From: Candidatus Fibrimonadaceae bacterium
GTDB taxonomy: Bacteria > Fibrobacterota > Fibrobacteria > Fibrobacterales > Fibrobacteraceae
Length of the DNA stretch: 36,733 bases
Direction of reading: 5' to 3'
NCBI GenBank assembly: GCA_031281275.1
Contig: JAITFP010000063.1
Location: 1 to 36,733 of the forward strand
Position numbers and translations under genes: made by a program. Each line of letters starts with the position of its first letter. Position 1 is the first letter of the stretch. Shown one piece after another: positions 23,826 through 31,994 of the stretch. The notes beneath the pieces are model-generated. The model worked only from the letters and a program-made list of their open reading frames with translations, did no database searches and was not told the origin of the DNA.

Positions 23826-25331
23826 ATGATCGCGACCGTTCTTTTAGATATATTATTTGTCCTTTATATTATTGCCGGAATAGGGCTTGTTTTATATGGA
23901 TTTAACTGCTATTTTAGCGTTTTTCTCTTTTTAAAGAACCATAGAATAAACCGCAAAGCAGATAGGGACGAATTGGATAATTTTCTAAAAAATCTAGACA
24001 TCAACAATCTTCCCAAGGTCACCACACAATTGCCCGTATTTAACGAGGGAAATTGCGTGGAAAGGCTCATAGAAAGCGTTTGCGCAATGGAATATCCCAA
24101 ACATCTGCATGAAATTCAAGTTTTAGACGATTCCACAGACGATTGTTTGGAAATTTCCACTAAAAAAGTTGCAGAAATGAAGGAAAAAGGCTATAACATA
24201 ACCCTAATTCACAGAACAAATCGTGCAGATTACAAAGCAGGAGCCTTAAAGGAAGGAATGACACAGTGCGAAGGTGAATTTTTAGCCATTTTTGACGCAG
24301 ATTTTGTTCCTGAAAAGAATTTCTTAATGCACACTGTCCCATATCTGGTTATGGACAAGCGCATAGGCTTGGTTCAGGGGCGTTGGGGGCATTTGAACAG
24401 GAGCGAATCAGGTTTAACCCTTGCTCAATCCATAGGCATAGACGGTCATTTTGTCATAGAGCAGTCTGCCCGTAGCTGGGGCGGCTTGTTTATGAATTTC
24501 AACGGCACCGCAGGCGTTTGGCGCAGAAAAGCCATAGACGAAGCTGGTGGCTGGGAAGGCGACACCTTAACCGAAGACATGGATTTATCTTACCGCAGCC
24601 AGCTGGCTGGCTGGAAAATGAAATTTGTTTTTGATGTTATTGTGCCAGCAGAGCTTCCGGCAGATATCAACGCCTTCAAAAGCCAGCAATACCGCTGGGC
24701 AAAAGGTTCAATACAAACTGCCATAAAAGATTTGCCACGAGTTTTTTCCTCAAACGAGTCTTTAAAAATCAAAATTCAGTCTTTTTTGCACACAACGCAT
24801 TATAGCATTCATCCTTTAATGTTATTTACCGCTATTTCTGCATTTCCCTTGCTGGCTTTTGGGCATCGGTTTGGATATATGCCTGTATGGCTTTTTTCTG
24901 TTTTATTTGCCATTATAGCCCTTGCGGCTGTGGCTCCATCCACGCTTTATTTTATTGCCCAAAAATTTTCAGGTTCGGTTGGCTGGAGAAAAAGAATGGC
25001 AGCCCTTCCTTTGCTCATGAGCCTTGGGGTGGGGATTGCCGTCAACAATACCTGCGCTGTGTTATCGGCTGTTTTTGGCAGAAAGAGTTCCTTTATAAGA
25101 ACTCCAAAGCAGGGTGGCACGATTGGCATAAAAAAATTCAAACAGAAATTTCCTGCAATTGCCTTTTTTGAAATATGTTGCGGCATATATTGCGTATTTG
25201 GTTTGCTAGAATACATAGACGCGAGAGTTTTTCTTATAGGTCCATTTTTAGCCCTTTACGCAGTTGGATTTTTATCTGTTGGCGTTTTGAGCATGGTTCA
25301 CTACATAGATAACCTAAGCGGGCAATCCTGA
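23826..25331 (+). CDS. Family 2 processive beta-glycosyltransferase (CesA/Csl-like), membrane
   Basis: A 501-residue inner-membrane synthase. One or two N-terminal transmembrane segments (ATVLLDILFVLYIIAGIGLVLY) are followed by a GT-A domain with the processive D,D,D,QxxRW set: LDDSTDD, IFDADFVPE, LTEDMDLSYR and QQYRWAKGS. Four or more C-terminal transmembrane segments follow. The sequence resembles the CslA/CslC and bacterial BcsA-like branch. There is no PilZ domain, so it is not a standard c-di-GMP-regulated cellulose synthase. Likely product is a beta-linked polymer (glucan, mannan or similar) at the envelope. A receiver protein starts 1 bp after its stop and cstA 14 bp after that, so the three genes probably form one operon. 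Confidence 0.88.
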   Translation: MIATVLLDILFVLYIIAGIGLVLYGFNCYFSVFLFLKNHRINRKADRDELDNFLKNLDINNLPKVTTQLPVFNEGNCVERLIESVCAMEYPKHLHEIQVLDDSTDDCLEISTKKVAEMKEKGYNITLIHRTNRADYKAGALKEGMTQCEGEFLAIFDADFVPEKNFLMHTVPYLVMDKRIGLVQGRWGHLNRSESGLTLAQSIGIDGHFVIEQSARSWGGLFMNFNGTAGVWRRKAIDEAGGWEGDTLTEDMDLSYRSQLAGWKMKFVFDVIVPAELPADINAFKSQQYRWAKGSIQTAIKDLPRVFSSNESLKIKIQSFLHTTHYSIHPLMLFTAISAFPLLAFGHRFGYMPVWLFSVLFAIIALAAVAPSTLYFIAQKFSGSVGWRKRMAALPLLMSLGVGIAVNNTCAVLSAVFGRKSSFIRTPKQGGTIGIKKFKQKFPAIAFFEICCGIYCVFGLLEYIDARVFLIGPFLALYAVGFLSVGVLSMVHYIDNLSGQS

Positions 25332-25332
25332 T

Positions 25333-25725
25333 ATGAAAACACTCATTGTAGATGACGATATATTCAATTGCAAGTTATTGCAATCCATATTAAAGGATTA
25401 TGGCGAATGTTCCATAGCTATGAGCGGAATTTCAGCAATTCAGCTTTTTGAGGAGGCTCTAAAAAACGGGGAACTTTATGATTTAGTTTGCCTCGATATA
25501 ATGATGCCAGAAAAAGATGGTTATGAAACTTTGCGAGAAATGCACGCATTGGAACAAAATCAAACTCCACCGCCGAGCAAACGAAGCCGCATAATTATGG
25601 TGACTGCGTTAGAAGAACAGGAAAACAAAACCAAAGCATTTTATGAAAATTGCGATGGTTACTTGGTAAAGCCTGTGGAGCGCAAGTTGTTGGAAGAAAT
25701 GCTCAGCAAAATGAAACTTATTTAA
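25333..25725 (+). CDS. Stand-alone response-regulator receiver (CheY-like)
   Basis: A 130-residue single receiver domain with no output domain. The acidic pocket is LIVDDD (residues 4-9), the phospho-acceptor Asp lies in VCLDIMMPEKDGYE, the conserved Thr in IMVTALEEQE, and the Lys in GYLVKPVE. Such proteins relay phosphate or bind target proteins directly. Placement between a polysaccharide synthase and cstA, with a 1-bp gap and shared orientation, suggests it controls one of these proteins post-translationally or feeds a phosphorelay; no histidine kinase is in the window. Confidence 0.9.
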   Translation: MKTLIVDDDIFNCKLLQSILKDYGECSIAMSGISAIQLFEEALKNGELYDLVCLDIMMPEKDGYETLREMHALEQNQTPPPSKRSRIIMVTALEEQENKTKAFYENCDGYLVKPVERKLLEEMLSKMKLI

Positions 25726-25739
25726 GGGAAACCTCCCAA

Positions 25740-27248
25740 ATGATTACTTTTTTTATAGGACTTGCGATTCTTGCGGTGGGATATTTCACTTATGGGAAAG
25801 TGATGGAAAAATTATTTGAACCAGACCCATCGCACCTAACACCAGCTGTGAAAAATGCCGCCTTGTTTGAAGACAGGCAGGCATTGCCACACTGGAAGTG
25901 TATGCTTATCCATTTGCTGCACATTGCAGGGGTTGGTCCAGTGGTTGGGGTTATTCTAGGTGCAAAATTTGGTCCGGTGGTGTTTTTGATTATTCCTTTG
26001 GGAAATATTTTTGGAGGGGCAGTCCACGATTACTTTTTTGGAATGATATCACTACGAAACGGAGCCGGCTCGTATTTGGAAGTCTCTAAGAAATTTTTGA
26101 ACAGAACCTTTGCGGCTTTTTCAACTTTGTTTATGATAATAGCCCTGTTTGCCCTTGCCGCATCTTTTACAAATGTTAGTTCTGGCATTCTCAACACAAA
26201 TCACGTGTTTAACCAAACAACCTCAGACAAGGCATTTATCCTTTGTATATGTTTGATTTTCTCTTATTATATATTCAGCACATTTTTCCCCATAAGTTCT
26301 TTTGTTTCAAAATTGAGCAATATTTTTGGACTTATTTTAATAGCTTCCGTGGGGCTTGTTCTTTTCTATATATATGGGCATTTGTCTGTGCTTCCAGAGT
26401 TTGATGTCAAACATTTTTTGAGCAACTTTACGCAGCATCCTCTTGGGTATCCAATTTTGCCAATGCTGTTTGTCACAATAGCCTGCGGAATGATAAGCGG
26501 TTTTCACGGTTCGCAAAATTCAATTACAGCTGGCATAGAGTCAAATGAAAAAAATGGTAGGCAAACTTTTTACGGAATGATGGTTGCAGAGGGTTTTTTG
26601 GCAATGATATGGGCAGCAGTTGGAATTATAGGTTATTCCCTTTATCCGGATCTTGCGCGAATAGAAAATGGGTCTGTTATTTTATCGGAAATAGTTCGCA
26701 ATTTTATAAAAGTCAGGTTTGTATCGGAAATTATTCTGATTAGCGTTGCGGTGCTAGCAATCACAACCGCAGATGCCGCGCTTCGTGTTTTAAGAATTTT
26801 AATTTCGGATACTTTTCATTTAAAGCAAAAATCTTCCGAAGACCGCTTTTTGCTTTGCATACCTATTTTAGGCGTGTGCGCTATGATTGTATTTTGGAGC
26901 AATATAACCGATGGCTTTTCTGTCCTGTGGAATTATTTTAGCTTAACAAACCAAACCATAGCCGTGATATGCCTTGCTATTTCGGTTTGCTATATGAGAG
27001 CAAAGAAAAAACCTGTGATTTTTTTATTAGTGCCTCTTGCGTTCTTGTCTTTTGTGATTTTCCTCTATTTGTTCTGGATTAGCCCTCAGCATATAATGAG
27101 TGCTCCAGTTGGTTTTGGGTTGGGATATCCTGTTTCGTGCCTTATGGCTTTTATATGTTCCACTCTTGTTTGCTTTTATTGCCTGCGTCACGGAAAGTAT
27201 TTAGCCAAACAGGTAGAAGAAAACCAATTTAATCCAGACAGCGATTGA
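25740..27248 (+). CDS. cstA: CstA-family carbon-starvation/peptide transporter
   Basis: A 502-residue inner-membrane protein with about 13 hydrophobic segments. CstA hallmarks are YFTYGKVMEKLFEPD, HWKCMLIHLLHIAGVGPVVG, GPVVFLIIPLGNIFGGAVHDYFFGMISLRNGA, GMISGFHGSQNS and ITTADAALRVLR. Family members take up pyruvate or peptides under carbon limitation. It belongs to the short form (about 480-550 aa) rather than the 700-aa E. coli type. The ATG at 25740 is chosen; the open frame extends 30 codons upstream, but that part overlaps the receiver gene out of frame. The 3' end overlaps the convergent ThiE-like gene by 20 bp. Confidence 0.9.
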   Translation: MITFFIGLAILAVGYFTYGKVMEKLFEPDPSHLTPAVKNAALFEDRQALPHWKCMLIHLLHIAGVGPVVGVILGAKFGPVVFLIIPLGNIFGGAVHDYFFGMISLRNGAGSYLEVSKKFLNRTFAAFSTLFMIIALFALAASFTNVSSGILNTNHVFNQTTSDKAFILCICLIFSYYIFSTFFPISSFVSKLSNIFGLILIASVGLVLFYIYGHLSVLPEFDVKHFLSNFTQHPLGYPILPMLFVTIACGMISGFHGSQNSITAGIESNEKNGRQTFYGMMVAEGFLAMIWAAVGIIGYSLYPDLARIENGSVILSEIVRNFIKVRFVSEIILISVAVLAITTADAALRVLRILISDTFHLKQKSSEDRFLLCIPILGVCAMIVFWSNITDGFSVLWNYFSLTNQTIAVICLAISVCYMRAKKKPVIFLLVPLAFLSFVIFLYLFWISPQHIMSAPVGFGLGYPVSCLMAFICSTLVCFYCLRHGKYLAKQVEENQFNPDSD

Positions 27249-27726
27249 GTATTTCCAAAAGCGCTTCCACAGGGTCTGGGTTATGCCACACCGTACCAAG
27301 CACAGCGGCTCCATCAAATCCAAGACTTGCAAGCTCTGCAATGTTTTCGGCATCAACTCCGCCAAGTGCAAATAATTTTTGCGAATGATTTTTTCTCCAG
27401 GCGTCAATTCCATTTTTTAATTCTTGTCTATTATATTTTGCTTTATATCCGAATTTGGAAATTGAGTCAAAAACGGGGCTTAAAAAACATATATCTGTAC
27501 TTGTTTTTTCCAATTCCTCAAAACTGTGAGCGGAACCTTGCCAAGGTAAAATATAATTATGCCATTTTATATCAAAACCTATAATCCACCTTTCCAGCAA
27601 AGAATCTGGCATTTGTGGCTTTCTTGCATAAAGCATTTTCAAGCCACGCTCAAACATCTGTTCTATAATTTCGTGTTCGCCCGCAAAATTCTCCGGCGAA
27701 GAAATGAGTGCTATATCAAAGGGCAA
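27229..27726 (-). CDS. Short ThiE/TenI-like protein
   Basis: A 165-residue relative of thiamine-phosphate synthase / thiazole tautomerase. Markers: a first strand DIALISSPENF, LKMLYARKP (the R-x-K position), WQGSAHSFEELEK (G-x-S-x-HS loop), ICFLSPVFDSISKFGY (phosphate-side SPVFxTxSK) and LFALGGVDAENIAEL...GAAVLGTVW. The family norm is about 200-215 residues; the region between the first strands and the HS loop is compressed, so part of the pyrimidine site is missing. TenI tautomerase or a degenerate function is therefore as likely as ThiE. The start used is TTG, inside the last codons of the upstream gene (11-bp overlap); no ATG fits. No other thiamine gene is nearby. Confidence 0.72.
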   Translation of the reverse strand: MPFDIALISSPENFAGEHEIIEQMFERGLKMLYARKPQMPDSLLERWIIGFDIKWHNYILPWQGSAHSFEELEKTSTDICFLSPVFDSISKFGYKAKYNRQELKNGIDAWRKNHSQKLFALGGVDAENIAELASLGFDGAAVLGTVWHNPDPVEALLEILNRCLD

Positions 27727-28528
27727 ACCCGCCGCCCACTTCTAACACTAAACCTTGAGAGAATTGGCTGTTTGTGTTGCCACCAATATAATATTTCCCG
27801 TTTGCATAAACGGCAAGGGGAATAATAGGAGGCTTTATACGCAAGCCAGCAATAATATGACCGCCCATGCCTGTTGTGTAGCTTTCTTTTTGCAAAGCTT
27901 TAACCAAAGACTTTCCTATTTCCGATGCTGCATCTGCATTTTTGGGATCGTTTGGATCTAGTAATGCGTTTGCAAGATTTTCATCAAGCATTTTTTGAGT
28001 AAAAGAAGCATTTATTATTGGAATACTTGCAAAATAACTAAATCCCACACCTACGTAAGGACGAATAATCGGCAAGTCAAATGGATATGTAACAGATATA
28101 TCGCCATTTACAACCCCGTACAGAGGATCCGCGGCACCAAATATAATATTGTATGGAGCGTCTGGAGTATAGCTCAAATTAATAGTAGTATCTTTTATGT
28201 CAAATCCTCCTGTTTCTGTTTCTACAATCCTAGGAACAGTCAAAGAAGTTTTATATCTGGTAGCAGCCACGTTGAATGTACCTTCTATATCCACAACAGG
28301 GATAAGATCTATCCAAGCCTTAAAGCCTAGACCTTGCAAACCGCTTGCACTCTTTTGAGTTACTGTTATATCTAAATCGGCAGCAGGTTCCCTGCTTATT
28401 GGTATTTTACCCTCATTTTTATCTAGCGAGCCTGTGTTCATAACATAATGCGCGCCTATGCCAAAAATAGCAAAAGCTTGTGTACTGGCAAATAGAGCAA
28501 AAGTTGCGGCAAAAAGAATTTTTCTCAT
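27716..28528 (-). CDS. Outer-membrane beta-barrel protein
   Basis: A 270-residue exported protein: signal peptide MRKILFAATFALFASTQAFA, then beta strands typical of a DUF-type outer-membrane barrel (FGIGAHYVMNTG, GLGFKAWIDLIPVVDIEGTF, IRPYVGVGFSYFASI, GGHIIAGLRIKPPIIPLAVYANGKYYIGG) and a C-terminal strand LVLEVGGGFAL. An extracellular or plug-like insert is rich in Asp/Asn/Ala. AGGGGAT lies before the ATG, and a CTATATT box at 28558-28564 inside the 3' end of the upstream gene may give it its own promoter. It starts 10 bp after the oxidoreductase gene. Function unknown. Confidence 0.78.
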   Translation of the reverse strand: MRKILFAATFALFASTQAFAIFGIGAHYVMNTGSLDKNEGKIPISREPAADLDITVTQKSASGLQGLGFKAWIDLIPVVDIEGTFNVAATRYKTSLTVPRIVETETGGFDIKDTTINLSYTPDAPYNIIFGAADPLYGVVNGDISVTYPFDLPIIRPYVGVGFSYFASIPIINASFTQKMLDENLANALLDPNDPKNADAASEIGKSLVKALQKESYTTGMGGHIIAGLRIKPPIIPLAVYANGKYYIGGNTNSQFSQGLVLEVGGGFAL

Positions 28529-28538
28529 AAGGCATCCC

Positions 28539-29945
28539 CTAATTAGGTTGTTTGTTTAAATATAGTAAAATTCCCTTTGCAGCTCGCCTGCCTTCACCCA
28601 TAGCAAGTATCACCGTTGCCGCTCCAAGCACAATATCACCACCTGCAAAAACCCCCTCCACATAAGTGGCATTTGTCTCTGGATTCAAAAGCTCAATATT
28701 GCCTCTCTTATTCACCTTCAATTCAGGCATTCCCTGGCTTATAAGCGGGTTGGAGGAATTCCCTATGGCAACCAAAACTGTGTCCACCGGAAGCTCAAAG
28801 GATTCCCCTTCTAGCTTCACAGGGCAGGGTCTGCCTTTTTCATCTGGCTCGCCAAGTTTATAGCGTTCAATTTTCAAAGCACGCACAAAACCCTTTTCAT
28901 CGCCTAAAATTTCGCTTGGGTTTTGCAAGTAGCAAAACTCAACCCCTTCTTCCATAGCGTGGTGAATTTCCTCTGCCCTTGCCGGCATTTCTGCGGCTGT
29001 TCTGCGGTAAATTATGCGAACCTTTGCACCCAAGCGTACAGATACTCTGGCAGCATCCATTGCTACATTTCCGCCGCCAAGTACCGCAACTTCCTTTCCT
29101 TCCCAGAGCGGCGTATCTGCAAAATCCTTTTCATAAGCGCGCATCAAATTTGCCCTTGTCAAAAACTCGTTTGCAGAAAAAACTCCGTTCAGTTCTTCGC
29201 CCGGGATTCCCATAAAAAGTGGAAGCCCTGCACCTGTGCCTATGAATGCGGCATCAAAGCCATCTTTTTTTAGCAAATCTGAAATTTTGCGTGTTTTCCC
29301 AACCACGAAATTTGTTTTGAACTGGACACCCATTTTCTTCAGCGTTTCTATCTCTTTGTCCACAATGGAATTTGGCAAGCGAAACTCTGGAATGCCATAG
29401 CGCATAACTCCGCCAAGTTTGTGGAATGCCTCAAAAATGGTAACGGAATGCCCTTCTCTGCGTACATCTGCGGCAACCACCAAGCCTGCAGGTCCAGAGC
29501 CTATAACCGCAACCCTTTTTCCCGTTTCTGGTTTAACTTCTGGAATTTTAACCGTACCGCTTTCTCTTTCCCAATCCGCGACAAAACGCTCTAGCCGCCC
29601 GATTTCAACGGGTCGTGGGCATTTTTTTTGGCATTGTTTTTCCTGTGGGCAAACCCTGCCACACACAGCTGGCAAAAGTGATGTTTCTTTGATTGTGTCT
29701 ATGGCGCTTTGAAAATCTCCCTCTGCGATATGGGATATGAATTTTGGTATATCTATGCGTACCGGACAACCATCTATGCAGCCTGGTTTCTTGCAATTCA
29801 AGCATCTAAGAGCCTCTTGCTTTGCTTGTTCTGCAGAATAGCCAGTAGCCACTTCGTCCATATTTTTTGAGCGGACTTCGGATGGTAGCTCTGGCATTTT
29901 TTGCGGAGGAATGGCTAATCTTTCTTTTGCGGTTAGACTTTGCAT
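28539..29945 (-). CDS. gltA: NADPH-dependent glutamate synthase small-subunit family oxidoreductase (GltA/NfnB type)
   Basis: A 468-residue flavin and iron-sulfur oxidoreductase. The N-terminal domain has two Cys clusters (CLNCKKPGCIDGCPVRIDIP and CGRVCPQEKQCQKKCP) for 4Fe-4S centres. It is followed by an FAD motif VAVIGSGPAGL, EAFHKLGGVMRYGIPEFRLP, a second nucleotide motif VAVLGGGNVAMDAARVSVRLGA for NADPH, and the C-terminal GVFAGGDIVLGAATVILAMGEGRRAA. The length and the N-terminal extension fit the homotetrameric GltA / NfnB(SudA) group, which transfers electrons between NAD(P)H, ferredoxin and acceptors in anaerobes. No glutamate synthase large subunit or NfnA is adjacent, so which partner it uses is open. 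TAAATT stands 6 nt before the ATG, with no Shine-Dalgarno sequence. Confidence 0.88.
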   Translation of the reverse strand: MQSLTAKERLAIPPQKMPELPSEVRSKNMDEVATGYSAEQAKQEALRCLNCKKPGCIDGCPVRIDIPKFISHIAEGDFQSAIDTIKETSLLPAVCGRVCPQEKQCQKKCPRPVEIGRLERFVADWERESGTVKIPEVKPETGKRVAVIGSGPAGLVVAADVRREGHSVTIFEAFHKLGGVMRYGIPEFRLPNSIVDKEIETLKKMGVQFKTNFVVGKTRKISDLLKKDGFDAAFIGTGAGLPLFMGIPGEELNGVFSANEFLTRANLMRAYEKDFADTPLWEGKEVAVLGGGNVAMDAARVSVRLGAKVRIIYRRTAAEMPARAEEIHHAMEEGVEFCYLQNPSEILGDEKGFVRALKIERYKLGEPDEKGRPCPVKLEGESFELPVDTVLVAIGNSSNPLISQGMPELKVNKRGNIELLNPETNATYVEGVFAGGDIVLGAATVILAMGEGRRAAKGILLYLNKQPN

Positions 29946-29951
29946 AGAGGG

Positions 29952-29972
29952 AATTTAGCAAATTTCTATTTT
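29952..29972. promoter_or_regulatory. Overlapping divergent TAnnTT boxes (gltA -, small ORF +)
   Basis: Minus strand: TAAATT at 29952-29957, 6 nt before the ATG at 29945. Plus strand: TTTCTATTTT with TATTTT at 29967-29972, 7 nt before the ATG at 29980. The start codons are only 34 bp apart and neither has a ribosome-binding site, so both mRNAs are predicted to be leaderless. Confidence 0.4.
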
Positions 29973-29979
29973 ATTGCTT

Positions 29980-30219
29980 ATGGCAAATAAAAATACAGGT
30001 CCGCAATATTTAACGTCAGACGGTCGTTTTACCAACGAGCGCCCAAAATGGATGCGCCCTAGAGGCTGTGAAACTACACCGGATATATCGGAATTTTTGC
30101 CCAAAGAGTCTAAATATCCGGCAAAAAAGAAATACGAAGTACGCCAGTTGAGCGACTTTGCCGCCGAGAAAATAGCCGGTGTGCTGCATGTCATGTTGAA
30201 TGATAAGAGTAAATCTTAA
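29980..30219 (+). CDS. Small hypothetical protein
   Basis: A 79-residue basic protein (MANKNTGPQYLTSDGRFTNERPKWMRPRGCE, then DISEFLPKESKYPAKKKYEVRQLSDFAAEKIAGVLHVML). No domain recognised. It resembles ribosome- or nucleic-acid-associated small proteins only in composition. It fills the gap between two minus-strand genes and ends 4 bp inside the LptA-like gene. A TTTCTATTTT box lies 7 nt before the ATG; a TTG two codons upstream is also open. A 79-codon open frame exists on the other strand, but its translation is less protein-like. Moderate confidence that it is a gene. Confidence 0.5.
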   Translation: MANKNTGPQYLTSDGRFTNERPKWMRPRGCETTPDISEFLPKESKYPAKKKYEVRQLSDFAAEKIAGVLHVMLNDKSKS

Positions 30220-31391
30220 TCAACGCTTGCCTCGGGCAGAGAATCGCTTGGGTTTTTCTTTTTTCCTTTGCTCATATCGTAATAAATACCAGAAGCCAAG
30301 TTTCCTTTTACCTTGATTTTGCTCACTTGGGTTGAATCAAATGCAATGAGAATTGATTTTCCAGCTGACTCGTTTTTGCCATCTACTTTTCTGCTTGGCG
30401 TTATATTAAACACAAGGCTTTCGGCGTTGCCGTTTACCTCCGCCAATTTTATTCGCCCTAAATTAAAGGAAATATCCAGCCTGTCGCCGTTCATTTTGTT
30501 TACATAATCGGGCAGGTCCATTTCGTAAAATAAGCCTTTTGCATTCACATTTACATACAAGCTTTGTGCTTTGTTGTTTTTCACCGCTAAAAAAAGAGTG
30601 TCGCCAAAAACTTCTGAATATTGAGCTACTTTTTTGCCAGTAGAGGCTGTTTGCTGCGTACCGTGCGCATTCTGAATAACCAAAACAGATTCTACCTCGT
30701 TGTTATTCAACTTCACAAACATAGAATCGCCAGACACAACATAATCACTCATGTGGCATATAGGATTTCCTTTAAGGGATAAAAAGCCGTCCTTTTGGTT
30801 GTAGGTGCCTGTATCCCCGGTAATCACAACTTCACGCCTAGTTATTAAAACCGAATCTGCAGCAATGGCTATTTGCGCGCGTTGGTCATAAGTCATCGTT
30901 TTGGAGCGAATGGCAAGGGTGTCTAATTTTCCTTTTTCCATAAAATAATAATGGGCAAGAGGCTGGAGTGGAATTTCCAAAAACTCTGTTCCTCGGTTGT
31001 AAATTATTTTTTCACCGAAAAACGCACCCTTGCCAGTAGAATCACGTGCTTCTGCATTGTTTTCTGCAATGGCGGTATTGGTTTTTCGCATATAATTTCC
31101 TCTTTCTGCTCTTATGTTTCCCTTTGGATAACGAAAGTCAAATCCGCCTTCGCTGTTCACTGCATCGGAATTTCTATCCCAGTGAGCACGTTCGGTTCCA
31201 AACGTAACGGAATCGTGCCGGAATTTAACATTGCCTTGCAAAAACAAATGCCCCTCTTTTCGCATTGCTGCCAGTGAGTCTGCCCGTTCCATAACAAGTG
31301 GCATTTTGCCTTTTTCAATTTTGGCATTAGGCAAATACGAAGTTTGCGCAAAAGCCGCCAAAACCGAGAAAAGAAGTAAAATAACCCACAT
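30216..31391 (-). CDS. LptA/OstA-like lipopolysaccharide-transport domain protein
   Basis: A 391-residue exported protein: signal peptide MWVILLLFSVLAAFA, then a long jellyroll-like repeat region of the OstA/LptA type. Typical lines are FLQGNVKFRHDSVTFGTERAHWD, VNSEGGFDFRYPKGNIRAERGNY, AFFGEKIIYNRG, VVITGDTGTYNQKDGFLSLKGNPICHMSDYVVSGDSMFV, each with alternating hydrophobic residues and a D/N-G turn. LptA forms the periplasmic bridge that carries lipopolysaccharide to the outer membrane. It is about twice the enteric LptA and resembles the longer OstA proteins of the FCB group. TTTCTATCTT lies 7 nt before the ATG with no ribosome-binding site. Gene order with trpF suggests no pathway link. Confidence 0.78.
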   Translation of the reverse strand: MWVILLLFSVLAAFAQTSYLPNAKIEKGKMPLVMERADSLAAMRKEGHLFLQGNVKFRHDSVTFGTERAHWDRNSDAVNSEGGFDFRYPKGNIRAERGNYMRKTNTAIAENNAEARDSTGKGAFFGEKIIYNRGTEFLEIPLQPLAHYYFMEKGKLDTLAIRSKTMTYDQRAQIAIAADSVLITRREVVITGDTGTYNQKDGFLSLKGNPICHMSDYVVSGDSMFVKLNNNEVESVLVIQNAHGTQQTASTGKKVAQYSEVFGDTLFLAVKNNKAQSLYVNVNAKGLFYEMDLPDYVNKMNGDRLDISFNLGRIKLAEVNGNAESLVFNITPSRKVDGKNESAGKSILIAFDSTQVSKIKVKGNLASGIYYDMSKGKKKNPSDSLPEASVD

Positions 31392-31412
31392 GCGATTTAA
31401 GATAGAAATAAT

Positions 31413-31994
31413 TTAACCTTTTTTAACAATCCGGCAGGCTTCAATGATTTTTTCCCTGTCTTTTTCGCCTTTTTCATTTTCCACACCGCTGCTCAAATCT
31501 ATGCCGTAGGGGTTCAGCTTTACGGCTTCTCCGATATTATTTAAGTTTATACCACCAGCCAAGAAAAATTCCTTGTCGCATTTAGGGATTAAATTCCAAT
31601 CAAAAGCCTTGCCCGTTCCGCCTTTGCCATTATCAAAAAGCAGGTAGTCTGCATTTGCAGGCTTTGCGCTTTCTATGTTCACAGCTTTTATAATAGGCAC
31701 ATCGCAAGTTTTTTTTAGAGTATTTATATAATCTTCACTTTCGCTGCCGTGAAGTTGCGCAATGTTTATTATGCCAGAATTATAAAGCTTGGTTATAGAA
31801 GGAATTTCCGCATTCACAAATACGCCAACGGTTGTTATTTGCGGATTTAACCGCTTTTTAAACAAAGCGGCTGTTTCAGAATTGATTTGGCGGTGGCTCT
31901 TTGCAAAAACAAAGCCTATGAAATCCGGCTTTGCCTCGTTTGCAAACTCGATATCTTGCTCTCTGAATAGCCCGCATATTTTAATTTTTGGCAT
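31413..31994 (-). CDS. trpF: Phosphoribosylanthranilate isomerase
   Basis: A 193-residue TIM-barrel enzyme of tryptophan biosynthesis, converting N-(5'-phosphoribosyl)anthranilate to CdRP. Motifs: KIKICGL with the catalytic Cys 7, FIGFVFAKSHRQI, TTVGVFVNAE, IAQLHGSE, LLFDNGKGGTGKAFDW with the catalytic Asp and phosphate loop, FFLAGGINLNNI and GIDLSSGVENEKGEKDREKI. The length is normal. It stands alone with no other trp gene in the window. The start lies 14 bp inside the end of the upstream repeat-domain gene, and CTATATT stands 6 nt before the ATG, so a separate leaderless transcript is possible. Confidence 0.93.
   Translation of the reverse strand: MPKIKICGLFREQDIEFANEAKPDFIGFVFAKSHRQINSETAALFKKRLNPQITTVGVFVNAEIPSITKLYNSGIINIAQLHGSESEDYINTLKKTCDVPIIKAVNIESAKPANADYLLFDNGKGGTGKAFDWNLIPKCDKEFFLAGGINLNNIGEAVKLNPYGIDLSSGVENEKGEKDREKIIEACRIVKKG

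Noticed and set aside
23826-25331. Cellulose synthase BcsA
   Set aside because: No PilZ domain and no bcsB, bcsC or bcsZ beside it; only the processive GT2 core is shared, so the polymer stays undefined.
25650-25739. N-terminal extension of CstA by 30 codons
   Set aside because: These codons overlap the receiver gene in another frame and carry no transporter-like sequence; family members start at MITFFIG-like sequence.
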